Origin: Martelella mediterranea
Lineage (GTDB): Bacteria > Pseudomonadota > Alphaproteobacteria > Rhizobiales > Rhizobiaceae
Direction of reading: 5' to 3'
Assembly: GCA_003001975.1 (NCBI GenBank)
Contig: PVUG01000003.1
Location: 310,001-374,000, forward strand
Length of the DNA stretch: 64,000 nt
Shown here: piece after piece, positions 35,541-44,630 of the stretch
Layout of the letters: each line of letters opens with the position of its first letter
Numbering within the stretch: the stretch's first letter is position 1
Position numbers and translations under genes: made by a program
The notes under the pieces: model-generated
Database searches by the model: none
What the model was told of the DNA's origin: nothing
The model's input: only the letters and a program-made list of their open reading frames with translations

Positions 35541-36323
35541 TTACCGGCCTCTCCAGACCGGGTCGCGTTTTTCGGCGAAGGCGCGGGCGCCTTCCTTCTG
35601 GTCCTCCGACCGATACAACCGCTCGACCGTTTCGAACTGGCTGCCATTGATCCGGTTCAGGGCGTCCTGGAACTTCATGTCCTCGGCCTCGCGAACGACT
35701 TCCTTGATGGCCGCGAACACCAGCGGCGGGCCCGAAGCCAGTTCGTCTGCCATCTGACGCGCCTGGATCATCAGATCGGCCGCCGGGACCACCCGGTTCA
35801 CCAGGCCCCAGCGATGAGCTTCCTCGACATCGAACCAGCGTCCGGTCAACAGCAACTCCATCGCGATATGATAGGGGATGCGCTTCGGCAGCTTGATCGT
35901 GGCGGCATCGGCAACGGTACCCGACCGGATTTCCGGCAAGGCGAAACTGGCGTGGTCGGCGGCCAGGATGATGTCGGCGGCAATCGCCAGCTCCAGCCCG
36001 CCCCCGCAGGCAATACCGTTGACGGCGGCGATAACGGGCTTGTTCAGCCCCCGCAGCTCCTGCAGGCCGCCAAAGCCGCCCGGCCCGTAATCGGCATCCG
36101 CCGCTTCTCCTGCGGCCGCCGCCTTCAGGTCCCAGCCCGGGCAGAAGAACTTCTGCCCCTGGCCTGTGATGATGGCGACCCGCAGCTCCGGATCGTCGCG
36201 GAAAGTGGTGAAAATCTCACCCAGTTCGCGCGAGGTTGCCATGTCGATGGCATTGGCCTTGGGGCGGTTCAGCGTGACTTCCAGGACCGCGCCACGGCGT
36301 TCGGTCAAAACGTTGTCGGTCAT
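35541..36323 (-). CDS. caiD: Carnitinyl-CoA dehydratase / crotonobetainyl-CoA hydratase
   Basis: 260-aa crotonase. The similarity to E. coli CaiD is strong throughout (LTLNRPKANAID-type start, FRDDPELRVAIITGQGQKFF, GWDLKAAAAGEAADADYGPG, end FAEKRDPVWRGR). Both proposed catalytic residues are kept at the same numbers, E111 in GGGLELA and E131 in FALPEIRSG. It reversibly hydrates crotonobetainyl-CoA to carnitinyl-CoA, which links a CoA-dependent branch to the carnitine dehydrogenase branch. Its ATG overlaps the CoA ligase stop (ATGA), and it lies 13 bp before cdhB. Confidence 0.92.
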   Translation of the reverse strand: MTDNVLTERRGAVLEVTLNRPKANAIDMATSRELGEIFTTFRDDPELRVAIITGQGQKFFCPGWDLKAAAAGEAADADYGPGGFGGLQELRGLNKPVIAAVNGIACGGGLELAIAADIILAADHASFALPEIRSGTVADAATIKLPKRIPYHIAMELLLTGRWFDVEEAHRWGLVNRVVPAADLMIQARQMADELASGPPLVFAAIKEVVREAEDMKFQDALNRINGSQFETVERLYRSEDQKEGARAFAEKRDPVWRGR

Positions 36324-38371
36324 TCTTCCATCCTGATAAGAGCATCAGCTGCCACGGCGCTGTCGGCACGGCAGATCAGCGGGTTGATTTCGATCTCGTG
36401 CAGGGAACCTGCGTGGTCCTGCACCAGTGTCTGTAGGGCCATGACCGTGTCAATCACGGCCTCGATGTCGGCCGCCGGGCGCCCTCTGTAGCCCGCCAGA
36501 AGCGGCGCGGTGCGCAGGCTGTCCAGCGCCGCACGCACCTCGTCGCGCGAGGCGGGAATGAGGACGGAGGCGGTGTCGCGGATCAACTCCGTCAGAATGC
36601 CGCCCAGGCCAAGCGTCAGCACAAAACCATGGGCGGGATCGCGGGTGACCCCCAGGATCAGCTCGGCAAGGGCGCCAGTGATCATCTGCTCGACCAGAAA
36701 GCTATCGGCGGGCATGGCCCCCGCCGCATCGGCAACCGCCGCCGCATCGGCAAGGTTCAGCACCACGGCGCCAGCTTCCGTCTTGTGCGCGATCCCCTCG
36801 CCCTTCAAAACGACCGGGAAACCGATCCGCGCGGCAGAGCTGGCAGCGTCGGCGGCGGTTGCGGCGCGTGCCGCACCCGGCACGCGCACCCCGACGCGCG
36901 ACAGCAGTGCCTTGGCCTCAGCCTCGGAAAAGACGCGCGCCACGCCCTGCCCGTTTCGCGGCAGCGTCACCGGCGCGGGGCGGGTGTTGGCGCCCCCCTT
37001 GCGCCCTGACTGCGCCGCGGCCCGGATCGCTTTCAATGCATCACCCATACCGCAAAGGGGCACGATGCCCATGGCCAGTGCGCGCTGCGCGACCGCCTCT
37101 GACAGTCCTTCCGACATCAGCGATACCAGCGCCATCGGCGTCCCCGTAGCCGCGCGCGTCGCCGCGACGGCGCGCATGACCTGATCGTAATCGGGCGCGT
37201 CGAAGCGTTCATCGCACGGGTAATCCACCACGACACAGCCCATCCCGAGATCCGCCTCAGCGCCGCAGAGCGCGGTGAAGGTGGCAGTCAGCGCCTCTTC
37301 GTCACCCCAGATATAGGTGTTGTAATCCAACGGATTGGCCAGCGCGACCTTGGGGCCGAGCACGGCCCGCAGGCCCGTCCGCTGGGTTTCGATCAGAGAG
37401 GGATAGCTGATCCCGGCCCCCTCGCCCATGTCGGCCATCAGCGAGGCCTCTCCGCCCGAACAGGAGGCCGAGGCGATCCGGGTCGAGACGAGACCGCCGG
37501 TCACATGCAGGATTTTCAGCGTCTCGACCAGTTCGGTCGGCGTGTCGACCTGCGCGATGCCCAGGCGCTTCAACAGCGCCACAGCGCCCGCATTGCTGCC
37601 CGTCAGCGAGGCGGTGTGCGACACCGCCGCGGCCTGCGCCTGTTTCGAGGTGCCCACGCGCAACGCCACGATGGGCTTGCCCAGTTCTGTCGCCCGTGCT
37701 GCCAGCGCCTCGAAGGCCGGCAGATCGCTGATGCCTTCGATATGCAGACCAAGCGCGGTGATGCGCGGATCTTCCAGCAGCGCGATCCCGAGGTCTGACA
37801 TCGAGGTTTGCGCCTGGTTCCCGGCCGCCACCACGGCGGCCAGCGGCAGGCCGCGGCGCTGCATGGTCAGGTTGATCAGCACATTGGACGACTGACCGAT
37901 CACGGCAACGCCACTCTCGACCCGGTTCATCCCGTGCCGGTCGGGCCAGAGCGCCACGCCGTCCAGCGCGTTGACGATGCCGTAGCAATTCGGCCCCAGC
38001 ACGCGCATATCGCCTGCCGCCTCGACCAGTTTCGCCTGAATCTCGGCCCCGTCGGAGAGTTCCGACACCGCTTCGCTGAAACCGGCTGCAAAGCAGACCG
38101 CCCCGGCGCAATCCATGTCCGAAAGCGCGCCGGCGACTTCTACTGTCAGCTCACGGTTGACGCCGATGAAGGCCGCATCGGGCACGCCCGGCAGCGCATC
38201 AAGGCTGGCGTAAGCGGGCAGCCCGCCGACCTCCGCTTTCTTCGGGTGCACGGGCCAGATCGGCCCGGCAAAGCCGGTGGCGCGGCACTGGCGCACCACT
38301 GCCTCGCACCAGGTGCCGCCGCCGATCACGGCGATGGCTCTGGGGTGCAGGAAACGGCTCAACGGCTCCAT
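36320..38371 (-). CDS. Acyl-CoA synthetase, ADP-forming (probable betaine-acid:CoA ligase)
   Basis: 683-aa fused alpha-beta NDP-forming ligase. The CoA-binding Rossmann domain starts FLHPRAIAVIGGGTW; the phosphorylated His is in VSHTASLTGSNAG; the ATP-grasp domain begins FSEAEAKALLSRVGVRVPGA and holds FPVVLKGEGIAHKTEAGAVV and the EINPLI end. It probably activates gamma-butyrobetaine, crotonobetaine or carnitine as the CoA ester. Known cai clusters use CaiC (AMP-forming) and CaiB (transferase), neither of which is in the window, so this would be a non-homologous stand-in (inference). Confidence 0.88.
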   Translation of the reverse strand: MEPLSRFLHPRAIAVIGGGTWCEAVVRQCRATGFAGPIWPVHPKKAEVGGLPAYASLDALPGVPDAAFIGVNRELTVEVAGALSDMDCAGAVCFAAGFSEAVSELSDGAEIQAKLVEAAGDMRVLGPNCYGIVNALDGVALWPDRHGMNRVESGVAVIGQSSNVLINLTMQRRGLPLAAVVAAGNQAQTSMSDLGIALLEDPRITALGLHIEGISDLPAFEALAARATELGKPIVALRVGTSKQAQAAAVSHTASLTGSNAGAVALLKRLGIAQVDTPTELVETLKILHVTGGLVSTRIASASCSGGEASLMADMGEGAGISYPSLIETQRTGLRAVLGPKVALANPLDYNTYIWGDEEALTATFTALCGAEADLGMGCVVVDYPCDERFDAPDYDQVMRAVAATRAATGTPMALVSLMSEGLSEAVAQRALAMGIVPLCGMGDALKAIRAAAQSGRKGGANTRPAPVTLPRNGQGVARVFSEAEAKALLSRVGVRVPGAARAATAADAASSAARIGFPVVLKGEGIAHKTEAGAVVLNLADAAAVADAAGAMPADSFLVEQMITGALAELILGVTRDPAHGFVLTLGLGGILTELIRDTASVLIPASRDEVRAALDSLRTAPLLAGYRGRPAADIEAVIDTVMALQTLVQDHAGSLHEIEINPLICRADSAVAADALIRMEE

Positions 38372-38374
38372 CGG

Positions 38375-39535
38375 TCAGGCTCCCAGCGGCCGGAAGAGTT
38401 CGCGGCTGATGATGTGCCGCTGGATTTCCGAAGTGCCGTCCCAGATGCGTTCGACTCGCGCATCCCGCCAGAAGCGTTCGATGGGCAGCTCGTCCATCAG
38501 GCCCATGCCCCCATGAATCTGCAGGGCCGCGTCGGTCACGCGGGCCAGCATTTCCGATGCATAGACCTTGGCCGAGGCGATCTCGCGGTTGGCAGGCAGG
38601 TTCTGATCCAGGCGCCAGGCGGCGGCCAGGGTCAGCCAGTCAGCGGCATCGATCTCGGTGATCATGTCCGCGATCTGGAAGCCGACGCCCTGAAACTTGC
38701 CGATCGGCTGGCCAAACTGCTTGCGTTCTGCCGCGTAGGACAGCGCGTGGTCGAAGACCCGGCGCGCCCGGCCGACCGAGTTGGTGGCAACCGTGATCCG
38801 CGTGGCATAAAGCCATTCGTTCATCACGTCGAAACCACCACCGACCTCGCCCAGCACCTGCGCGTCCGACAGGCGGCAATTATCGAAGTAGAGGAGCGAG
38901 TTCAGGTAACCGCGGTGCGAGACGGAGTTGTACCCCCGCGCGATCTCGAATCCCGGCGTGCCGCGATCCACAAGGAAGCAGGTGATCTGCTTCTTCGGAC
39001 CGCGGGGCGTTTCATCGACGCCGGTAGCAACAAAAACAATCACGAAATCGGCATGCTCCGCGCCGGAGATGAAGTGCTTTGAGCCGTTCACCACCCAGTC
39101 ACCGCCATCCCGCACGGCGGTGCATTTCATGCCGCGCACGTCAGAGCCGGCATCGGGTTCGGTCATCGCCAGTGCATCCATCTTCTCCCCGCGCACGGCG
39201 GGCATCAGGTATTTCTCGACCTGCTCGCCCTCGCAGGCCATCAGAATATTCTGAGGCCGCCCGAAGAAGTGGGTCAGCGCCATGGAGCCGCGCCCCAGTT
39301 CGCGTTCCACCAGCGCGAAATCGACATGGGACAAGCCGGGGCCGCCCACGCTTTCCGGGAAGTTCGAGGCGTAAAAGCCCAGGTCGAGGCATTTCTGCTT
39401 GATCTCCTGGCCGATCTCGGCGGGCACTTCGCCCAGGCGCTCGATCTCGGCCTCGTGGGGATAGATCTCGTTCTCGACGAAGTTGCGGACGGTGGAGACG
39501 ATCATCTCCTGTTCTTCGGTCAGTCCAAAGTGCAT
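38375..39535 (-). CDS. Acyl-CoA dehydrogenase (CaiA-like, gamma-butyrobetainyl-CoA type)
   Basis: 386-aa flavoprotein. MHFGLTEEQEMIVSTVRNFV opens the family N-domain; AMTEPDAGSDVRG is the FAD/substrate strand; RKQFGQPIGKFQGVGFQIAD and QIHGGMGLMDELPIERFWRD complete the fold. ATG 39535 follows AAGG; an open frame further upstream encodes no family sequence. The place of the catalytic Glu in the YEGT motif reads WDGT, so the base would be D366. Between CaiD and the transporter, it probably interconverts gamma-butyrobetainyl-CoA and crotonobetainyl-CoA. Confidence 0.9.
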   Translation of the reverse strand: MHFGLTEEQEMIVSTVRNFVENEIYPHEAEIERLGEVPAEIGQEIKQKCLDLGFYASNFPESVGGPGLSHVDFALVERELGRGSMALTHFFGRPQNILMACEGEQVEKYLMPAVRGEKMDALAMTEPDAGSDVRGMKCTAVRDGGDWVVNGSKHFISGAEHADFVIVFVATGVDETPRGPKKQITCFLVDRGTPGFEIARGYNSVSHRGYLNSLLYFDNCRLSDAQVLGEVGGGFDVMNEWLYATRITVATNSVGRARRVFDHALSYAAERKQFGQPIGKFQGVGFQIADMITEIDAADWLTLAAAWRLDQNLPANREIASAKVYASEMLARVTDAALQIHGGMGLMDELPIERFWRDARVERIWDGTSEIQRHIISRELFRPLGA

Positions 39536-39618
39536 CGGAACACCTTCGTAGTTCGTTAAAGTGATGGAATTGGAGGAGAAGGCGGTCGGGCGGCACGCCG
39601 CGCGACCGGCATTCGGGA

Positions 39619-40431
39619 TCAGCCGGAGCGGCGCGCCTTGCGCAGCAGCAAGGCGGCACGGGCCAGCATGGCCACGGTGACGACGCAGATCAGCACGACG
39701 GACAGGGCGGCAATGGCGGGATCGACATTGTCGCGAAGGCCCATCCACATGCGGCGGGGCAGCGTGATGGTTTCCACCGAAGTGACGAACAGGGTCACGC
39801 CGATCTCGTCCCACGACAGGAGGAAACACAGGAAGAATGCGCCCAGCAGGCCGAAGCGGATGTTGGGCAGGATCACCCCGAAGATACGGGTGGCGACCGA
39901 AGCGCCCATGGATTGCGCCGCCAGGTCCATGCGCCGGTCAAGCTGCGACAGAGAGACCATGACGACAACCACAGCATAGGGAACGACCACGACCATATGC
40001 GCCAGCACCACGCCGCCCAGCTTGTCATAGGCGACCACCCCGTTCCAGCGCGACAGCGTGGTCAGGAAGAAGTAGAGCGTCAGCGAAGTTACCACGGGCG
40101 GCGCCACCATCGGCAGCAGCACGAAGCCGGTCATCAGCCCGGAAAAGCGCGGGCGCAACATCCACAGGCCGATGCAGAAGGCCGCAGCCAGGATCACCGC
40201 CAGCAGACTGGCGAGCCCCCCGACCTGGACCGAAGTCCACAGGCTGCTGCCCCAGTCGGGGTCCTGCAGCAGCGAAAGATAGTGGCGCCAGGACCAGTCA
40301 CCATCAGGCAGCGAAAGATAGCGTTTCGAGGTGAAGCTGACGGGTACGACGGCGATCAGCGGCATCAACAGGAACACCGCGACCAGGGCGGATAGAAGCG
40401 TGGCAATCACGCCGGGACGAAGTCGGGTCAT
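39619..40431 (-). CDS. ABC transporter permease, PotC type (carnitine/betaine uptake candidate)
   Basis: 270-aa inner-membrane permease with six helices, start MTRLRPGVIATLLSALVAVF at ATG 40431, overlapping the partner permease by ATGA. The EAA loop reads AAQSMGASVATRIFGVILPN. The C-terminus ends in an arginine-rich cytoplasmic tail (LLLRKARRSG). An unbroken open frame upstream, in another register of the partner gene, is not coding. Together with the PotB, PotD and PotA-like products it forms a complete importer placed directly before the acyl-CoA dehydrogenase. Confidence 0.9.
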   Translation of the reverse strand: MTRLRPGVIATLLSALVAVFLLMPLIAVVPVSFTSKRYLSLPDGDWSWRHYLSLLQDPDWGSSLWTSVQVGGLASLLAVILAAAFCIGLWMLRPRFSGLMTGFVLLPMVAPPVVTSLTLYFFLTTLSRWNGVVAYDKLGGVVLAHMVVVVPYAVVVVMVSLSQLDRRMDLAAQSMGASVATRIFGVILPNIRFGLLGAFFLCFLLSWDEIGVTLFVTSVETITLPRRMWMGLRDNVDPAIAALSVVLICVVTVAMLARAALLLRKARRSG

Positions 40432-41237
40432 TTGGCCATCTCCCCATAGCGACGCATGAGAAGGTAGAGAATCCCGCCGACCGCGATCATCAGCACCATG
40501 CTCATGGCGGCAGCGACACCCCATTGCGGGATCTGGAAGATCCAGAGGTAGATCAGTTCGGCGATCAGCACCGACTGGCCTCCGCCCAGAAGCGCGGGCG
40601 TGACGTAGAAACCGATAGAGAAGACGAATACCAGCAGCGTGGCTCCCATGATCCCGCTCGATGTCATCGGCAGGAAGATCTGCCAGAATATCCGAAGGCG
40701 AGAGGCCCCCATGCCGTCGGCCGCCGTCAGGACGCGCTCGTCCACATTGCGTATAGCCGTGGCCAGCGGGAAGACCGCGAAGGGAATGAGGTAGTGGGAC
40801 ATGCCAACGACCACGGCGAACTCGCTCCGCGTCATCTGGATAGCGCTGTCGATAACGCCGAGCTCCTGCAGCCAGGTGTTCAGCAGCCCCCGGTTCGACA
40901 GCATCGACAGCCAGCCGAAGGCGCGGCTGAGAACGGAGATCCAGAAAGGTATCATGATGCAAAGCTCGGTCAGCAACCGCACCACCGGACTGCCGCGCAC
41001 CCAAAGAAGGGTGATCACGTAAGCGCTGCTGACGGACACCACGGTGACAATCACGCAGATGCGGATCGTGCGCCAGATGACCGAGAGGGTCAGCGGATCG
41101 GTCAGAACCTGACGGTACTGGGCCAACCCCGGTTCCGGGTCGGTGAAGCTGAGCTGCATGATCCCGAGGAAGGGCAGCAGGTAACTGCACCCAAGAAACA
41201 GCAGGACGGGGCCTATGAGGACGAGCGACGCGCGCAT
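40428..41237 (-). CDS. ABC transporter permease, PotB type
   Basis: 269-aa permease: MRASLVLIGPVLLFLGCSYL first helix, PFWISVLSRAFGWLSMLSN periplasmic turn, and EAA loop AADGMGASRLRIFWQIFLPM. It is of the spermidine/putrescine/Fbp class that also moves betaines and other quaternary amines. It overlaps the next permease by ATGA and lies 58 bp behind the binding-protein gene. Confidence 0.9.
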   Translation of the reverse strand: MRASLVLIGPVLLFLGCSYLLPFLGIMQLSFTDPEPGLAQYRQVLTDPLTLSVIWRTIRICVIVTVVSVSSAYVITLLWVRGSPVVRLLTELCIMIPFWISVLSRAFGWLSMLSNRGLLNTWLQELGVIDSAIQMTRSEFAVVVGMSHYLIPFAVFPLATAIRNVDERVLTAADGMGASRLRIFWQIFLPMTSSGIMGATLLVFVFSIGFYVTPALLGGGQSVLIAELIYLWIFQIPQWGVAAAMSMVLMIAVGGILYLLMRRYGEMAK

Positions 41238-41295
41238 GAGATCTCCTTTTGAGTTCCCCCGCGCGGGGCGCGCGGAGGAAACGGCAATGGCAGGC

Positions 41296-42408
41296 TCAGG
41301 CGGAGATGATCTGCAGGTAGGCGTCTAGCGCCGCCCCGTAGTTTTCCTCGTACCAGTCCGTATCCAGCGCATGCTGTTTGGGCAGGTTTTCCGGGTCCAT
41401 CGCATTGTAGCGGCGCTGGTCCTCGGGGATCAGCGCGTCGGCGGCCGGGTTCGAGGGGCCGTTGCCCAGCATCTCGAACAGCACCACCTGGCGCTCCGGT
41501 GCCTGGGTGGCGGCGATGTATTGCATCGCGGCCTCTGTGCCGCCGGGATTGTCCTTCAGCACGCCGATGCCGCCCGGGCCGATGATTCCGTCATTCCAGA
41601 TGAAGCTGATGTCGCCCTCGGTGTCCTTGTCCAGCAGGCCTGCGCGGGTGTTCCAGATCAGCGCCATAGACACGTCGCCGTTCAGCAGCAGCGACTGGCT
41701 TTCCGCGCCGCCGCCCCAGAAGGCGCCGATGTGTTCCTTGAAGGCCCCGATCTTGGCATGCGCCCGGTCGAGGTCCAGCGGGTACAGGTCTTCAGGCGCG
41801 ACGCCGTCGGCCAGCAACGCCGCTTCCCACATACCCGCACCCCACTTGTACATGGACCGCTTGCCGGGGAATTTTTCGACGTCGAAGAAGTCCGCGATAG
41901 AGGTCGGCGGCGTGTCGAACTTCGTTGCGTCGTAGGCGATGACGTAGGAATAGAAATAACAGGAGGAGGAGTATTTCCAGCCGAAGCCCTCACGCTGCTT
42001 GGAGCGATCGACGATGCCGTAGTCGATCGGCTCCATCATGCCCTTGCGGCCAAGCGCCTGGCTGGAAAAGGGATCTGCATCCACAAGGTCCCAGGTCGGC
42101 CGACCGCTCTGCACCTGTGCGGTGATCGCGCCCTCGGTCGGGCCAGAACCATCATAGAGCACGCGGATACCGGTTTCCTCGGTGAAGGGCCGGCCGAAAG
42201 CTGCATCCATCGCGTCCAGCGCGTCACCGCCCCAGTTCACGAAGACCAGGCGGCCTTCCTGCGCATTTGCCTGTCTAGCGCCCGAACCCACGGCCGCAGT
42301 ACCCATGAGAGCGGCGAGGCCATACATCAGCTGACGGCGTGAAATCTGGCCCTTGGCGGCACGCTCCTTCAGGATCTCAACGAGGTCGTTCTGGAAATGA
42401 TTGGTCAT
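41296..42408 (-). CDS. Extracellular solute-binding protein, PotD/spermidine-putrescine type
   Basis: 370-aa periplasmic protein. Its N-terminus carries a twin-arginine-like signal further in than usual (SRRQLMYGLAALMGTAAVGS after 22 cytoplasmic residues), followed by the mature RLVFVNWGGDALDAMDAAFG, the opening strand of the family. Cleavage is probable after ANAQ. Aromatic residues in GFGWKYSSSCYFYSYVIAYD could form a cation-pi cage for a trimethylammonium group, which fits carnitine or gamma-butyrobetaine as ligand (inference). It is placed between the ATPase and permease genes. Confidence 0.88.
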   Translation of the reverse strand: MTNHFQNDLVEILKERAAKGQISRRQLMYGLAALMGTAAVGSGARQANAQEGRLVFVNWGGDALDAMDAAFGRPFTEETGIRVLYDGSGPTEGAITAQVQSGRPTWDLVDADPFSSQALGRKGMMEPIDYGIVDRSKQREGFGWKYSSSCYFYSYVIAYDATKFDTPPTSIADFFDVEKFPGKRSMYKWGAGMWEAALLADGVAPEDLYPLDLDRAHAKIGAFKEHIGAFWGGGAESQSLLLNGDVSMALIWNTRAGLLDKDTEGDISFIWNDGIIGPGGIGVLKDNPGGTEAAMQYIAATQAPERQVVLFEMLGNGPSNPAADALIPEDQRRYNAMDPENLPKQHALDTDWYEENYGAALDAYLQIISA

Positions 42409-42498
42409 TTTCTCACCTGTGGTTTCTGGATCAGTGGGACCCGGCCCCGGACCGCATTGGCGTTCCGGGTTGGGGGCTTTCGGAAATTTCGGGCGGGA

Positions 42499-43533
42499 TC
42501 AGAGGGCGAAGCTGTCGCCGGTGTCCCATGCGATGCTCAGGTCGGTGCCCGGCGCGGGCGTCGGGACCCCGGTGCCATTGTCGAGATAGAGCATCAGCTC
42601 TTCCCCGGCACGTGTCTCCAACAGCAACCGCGACTTGGAACCAAGGTAGACACTGTCGCACACCCTGGCGGGCAGCTGGTTGCCGTCGCCTTCCTCGGCC
42701 AGCCGCATGTGCTCGGGGCGGATCGCGACGTGCCGGAACGCGTCGGCGTTCGGCGGCAGGTCCAGTCGGGTGCCGGCAATGCCCCCGGCGGCGGGGTCCA
42801 GCGAAAGGATGTTGATGTCGCCCAGAAATTCCGCGGTGAAACGGTTTGCCGGGCGCTCGTAGACCTCTTCCGGGGTGCCCAGCTGTTGCATCTCGCCATG
42901 GTTGAAGATCGCGACCCGCGAGGACAGCGCCAGCGCCTCTTCCTGATCGTGGGTCACAAAGACGAAAGTGGTCCCCAGATCCCTGTGCAGGCGTCGTAGC
43001 TCCTCCTGCATCTGGCCGCGCAGGTTCTTGTCCAGCGCAGAGAAAGGCTCGTCCAGCAGCAGAACCGTGGGCTCGTAGGCTAGGGCGCGCGCCAGGGCGA
43101 CACGCTGCTGCTGCCCCCCCGAAAGAGCGCGCGGCCTCTTGTTCTCATGGCCGGAGAGGCCGACCATATCGATCATCTGTGCAACGCGGTCCGCGATCTG
43201 CGCCTTGCCGCGCTTCTGTACCTTCAGCGGGAAGGCGATATTCTCGGCCACTGTCAGATGCGGGAACAGTGCATATCCCTGGAAAACCATGCCGAAGCCG
43301 CGCTGGTTCGCGGACCAGCCGGTCATGTCCTGTCCCTCCAGCAGCAACGCACCCGAGGTCACATCCTCATAGCCGCCCAGAAGGGTCAGGAAGGTCGTCT
43401 TGCCGGACCCCGATGGTCCCAGCAGGGAGAGGAACTCGCCCTCGGCAATTTCCAGGGAAATGTCACGCAAGGCATGAAACTTCCCGAACTTCTTTCCGAC
43501 CGAACGTGCTTCGATCTGCGTTGTGCTGGCCAC
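42499..43533 (-). CDS. ABC transporter ATPase, PotA type
   Basis: 344-aa ATPase with Walker [10 protein letters not shown], signature [15 protein letters not shown], Walker B VLLLDEP, switch His VFVTHDQ and a C-terminal TOBE_2 regulatory domain ([20 protein letters not shown]). The start is GTG 43533, preceded by AGAGGGG at a 5-nt spacing; an ATG further upstream has no site. It is the first transporter gene, 102 bp downstream of the LysR gene, and probably begins the transport-catabolism transcript. Confidence 0.9.
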   Translation of the reverse strand: MASTTQIEARSVGKKFGKFHALRDISLEIAEGEFLSLLGPSGSGKTTFLTLLGGYEDVTSGALLLEGQDMTGWSANQRGFGMVFQGYALFPHLTVAENIAFPLKVQKRGKAQIADRVAQMIDMVGLSGHENKRPRALSGGQQQRVALARALAYEPTVLLLDEPFSALDKNLRGQMQEELRRLHRDLGTTFVFVTHDQEEALALSSRVAIFNHGEMQQLGTPEEVYERPANRFTAEFLGDINILSLDPAAGGIAGTRLDLPPNADAFRHVAIRPEHMRLAEEGDGNQLPARVCDSVYLGSKSRLLLETRAGEELMLYLDNGTGVPTPAPGTDLSIAWDTGDSFAL

Positions 43534-43635
43534 AATCGCCCCTCTTTTCAATCCTGTCTGTTGTGGCCCAAGGGTGAGAGAGGCGAAGATGAACTGCAAA
43601 TGAAACTTATTCAGACGATCGACAAACCATATTTG

Positions 43636-44544
43636 TCACGACTTCTCATTTGGACGAATACGGCTCACTTCCAGTCGTGTTTTCAACCAGTTATGAAATT
43701 CAAGCACAATCTGATTTTCGAGATTTTCTTCGGGCGTACAGAGGAAATATCCTGTATCGGAGTGCAGGGAACGGGCAAATGGACGCATCAACCGTCCCTC
43801 CCGCAGGTCCTTTCTCCACAGGACCGTGTCCCCGATCGCGATTCCCTCGCCCGCCATCACCGCCGTATGGACAATGTTCATGTCCGAGTAGCAGATGCCC
43901 CGCTGGGCATTTTCCGGCGGCAGGCCCGACAGGCGCATCCAGTTTTCCCAGTCGGTGAAATCGCTCATGTGCAACAGGGTCGCCCCCTTCAGGAGGCTTG
44001 GATCATTATAGTTCTTGAAGCGACTGAGATAGGCCGGGCTGCAAAGCGGCGTGAATTCGACCGAAAGAAGCGGCTCGATGGCGACATGTGCGCGGCCGTC
44101 ATATCCGAAGGTGATGAAGGTATCGACCCCGGGATTGGTCGTATCGGCCAGGCCATGAGAGCTGACGACATTCAGGACCACCTCGGGGTTTTCGGCCAAG
44201 AAATCCCCCATGTTCAGACACAGCCAGGCGGCGGCGAACCCGGGCGGTGCGCTGACGGTCAACCGGCCGCTGAGCCCGTGCTGCGCCACCCGCGCGGTGG
44301 AACTGGCGATCATGTTCAGCGCGCGGCGCACGTCCTCCGCATAGGCCCGGGCCCGCGGCGTGATCTCCGTCCGGTTGCCGCTGCGTTCAAGAATCTTGAA
44401 GCCCAGGTCGCGTTCCAGCAGGCGCAACTGGTGACTGATTGCGCTGCGGGTGACATTCAACTCGGTCGCGGCACGCCAGAGCGCACCGTTGCGCGCGACG
44501 CTTTCAATGGCGCGCAAGGCCTGAATGGACGGGTAACGGTTGAT
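43636..44544 (-). CDS. LysR-family regulator with apparent non-canonical ATC start
   Basis: About 302 aa. The GcvA-like helix-turn-helix (SIQALRAIESVARNGALWRA, TELNVTRSAISHQLRLLERD) is complete only if translation starts immediately before NRYPSIQAL. A perfect GGAGG lies 6 nt ahead, but the codon there is ATC (44544-44542), not ATG/GTG/TTG. The next in-frame candidate is a TTG at L of QALRAIE, which would cut into the first helix. Upstream open frame reads through a terminator and encodes no family sequence. It lies between the BBOX unit and the ABC genes and probably senses carnitine-related ligands. Confidence 0.75.
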   Translation of the reverse strand: MNRYPSIQALRAIESVARNGALWRAATELNVTRSAISHQLRLLERDLGFKILERSGNRTEITPRARAYAEDVRRALNMIASSTARVAQHGLSGRLTVSAPPGFAAAWLCLNMGDFLAENPEVVLNVVSSHGLADTTNPGVDTFITFGYDGRAHVAIEPLLSVEFTPLCSPAYLSRFKNYNDPSLLKGATLLHMSDFTDWENWMRLSGLPPENAQRGICYSDMNIVHTAVMAGEGIAIGDTVLWRKDLREGRLMRPFARSLHSDTGYFLCTPEENLENQIVLEFHNWLKTRLEVSRIRPNEKS

Positions 44545-44568
44545 GGCGGACCTCCGGGATTGCGGGCG

Positions 44569-44607
44569 GAAAAACGAAAAGCCCCCGCTGCATATCGCAG
44601 CGAGGGC
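44569..44607 (-). terminator. Rho-independent terminator after the second class II aldolase
   Basis: On the minus strand CCCTCGCTGC, loop GATAT, GCAGCGGGGG is followed by CTTTTCGTTTTT. It lies 24 bp after the aldolase stop and upstream of the LysR start, so BBOX plus aldolase form their own transcription unit. Confidence 0.8.
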
Positions 44608-44630
44608 GCGGAATCGAGTGGCGCTGCCGT

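Noticed and set aside
40432-41190. Upstream part of the long minus-strand frame that ends at 39619, read as a fused permease
   Set aside because: This part is out of register with the PotB-like gene that truly occupies it; the real PotC-like gene starts at 40431 with ATGA overlap.
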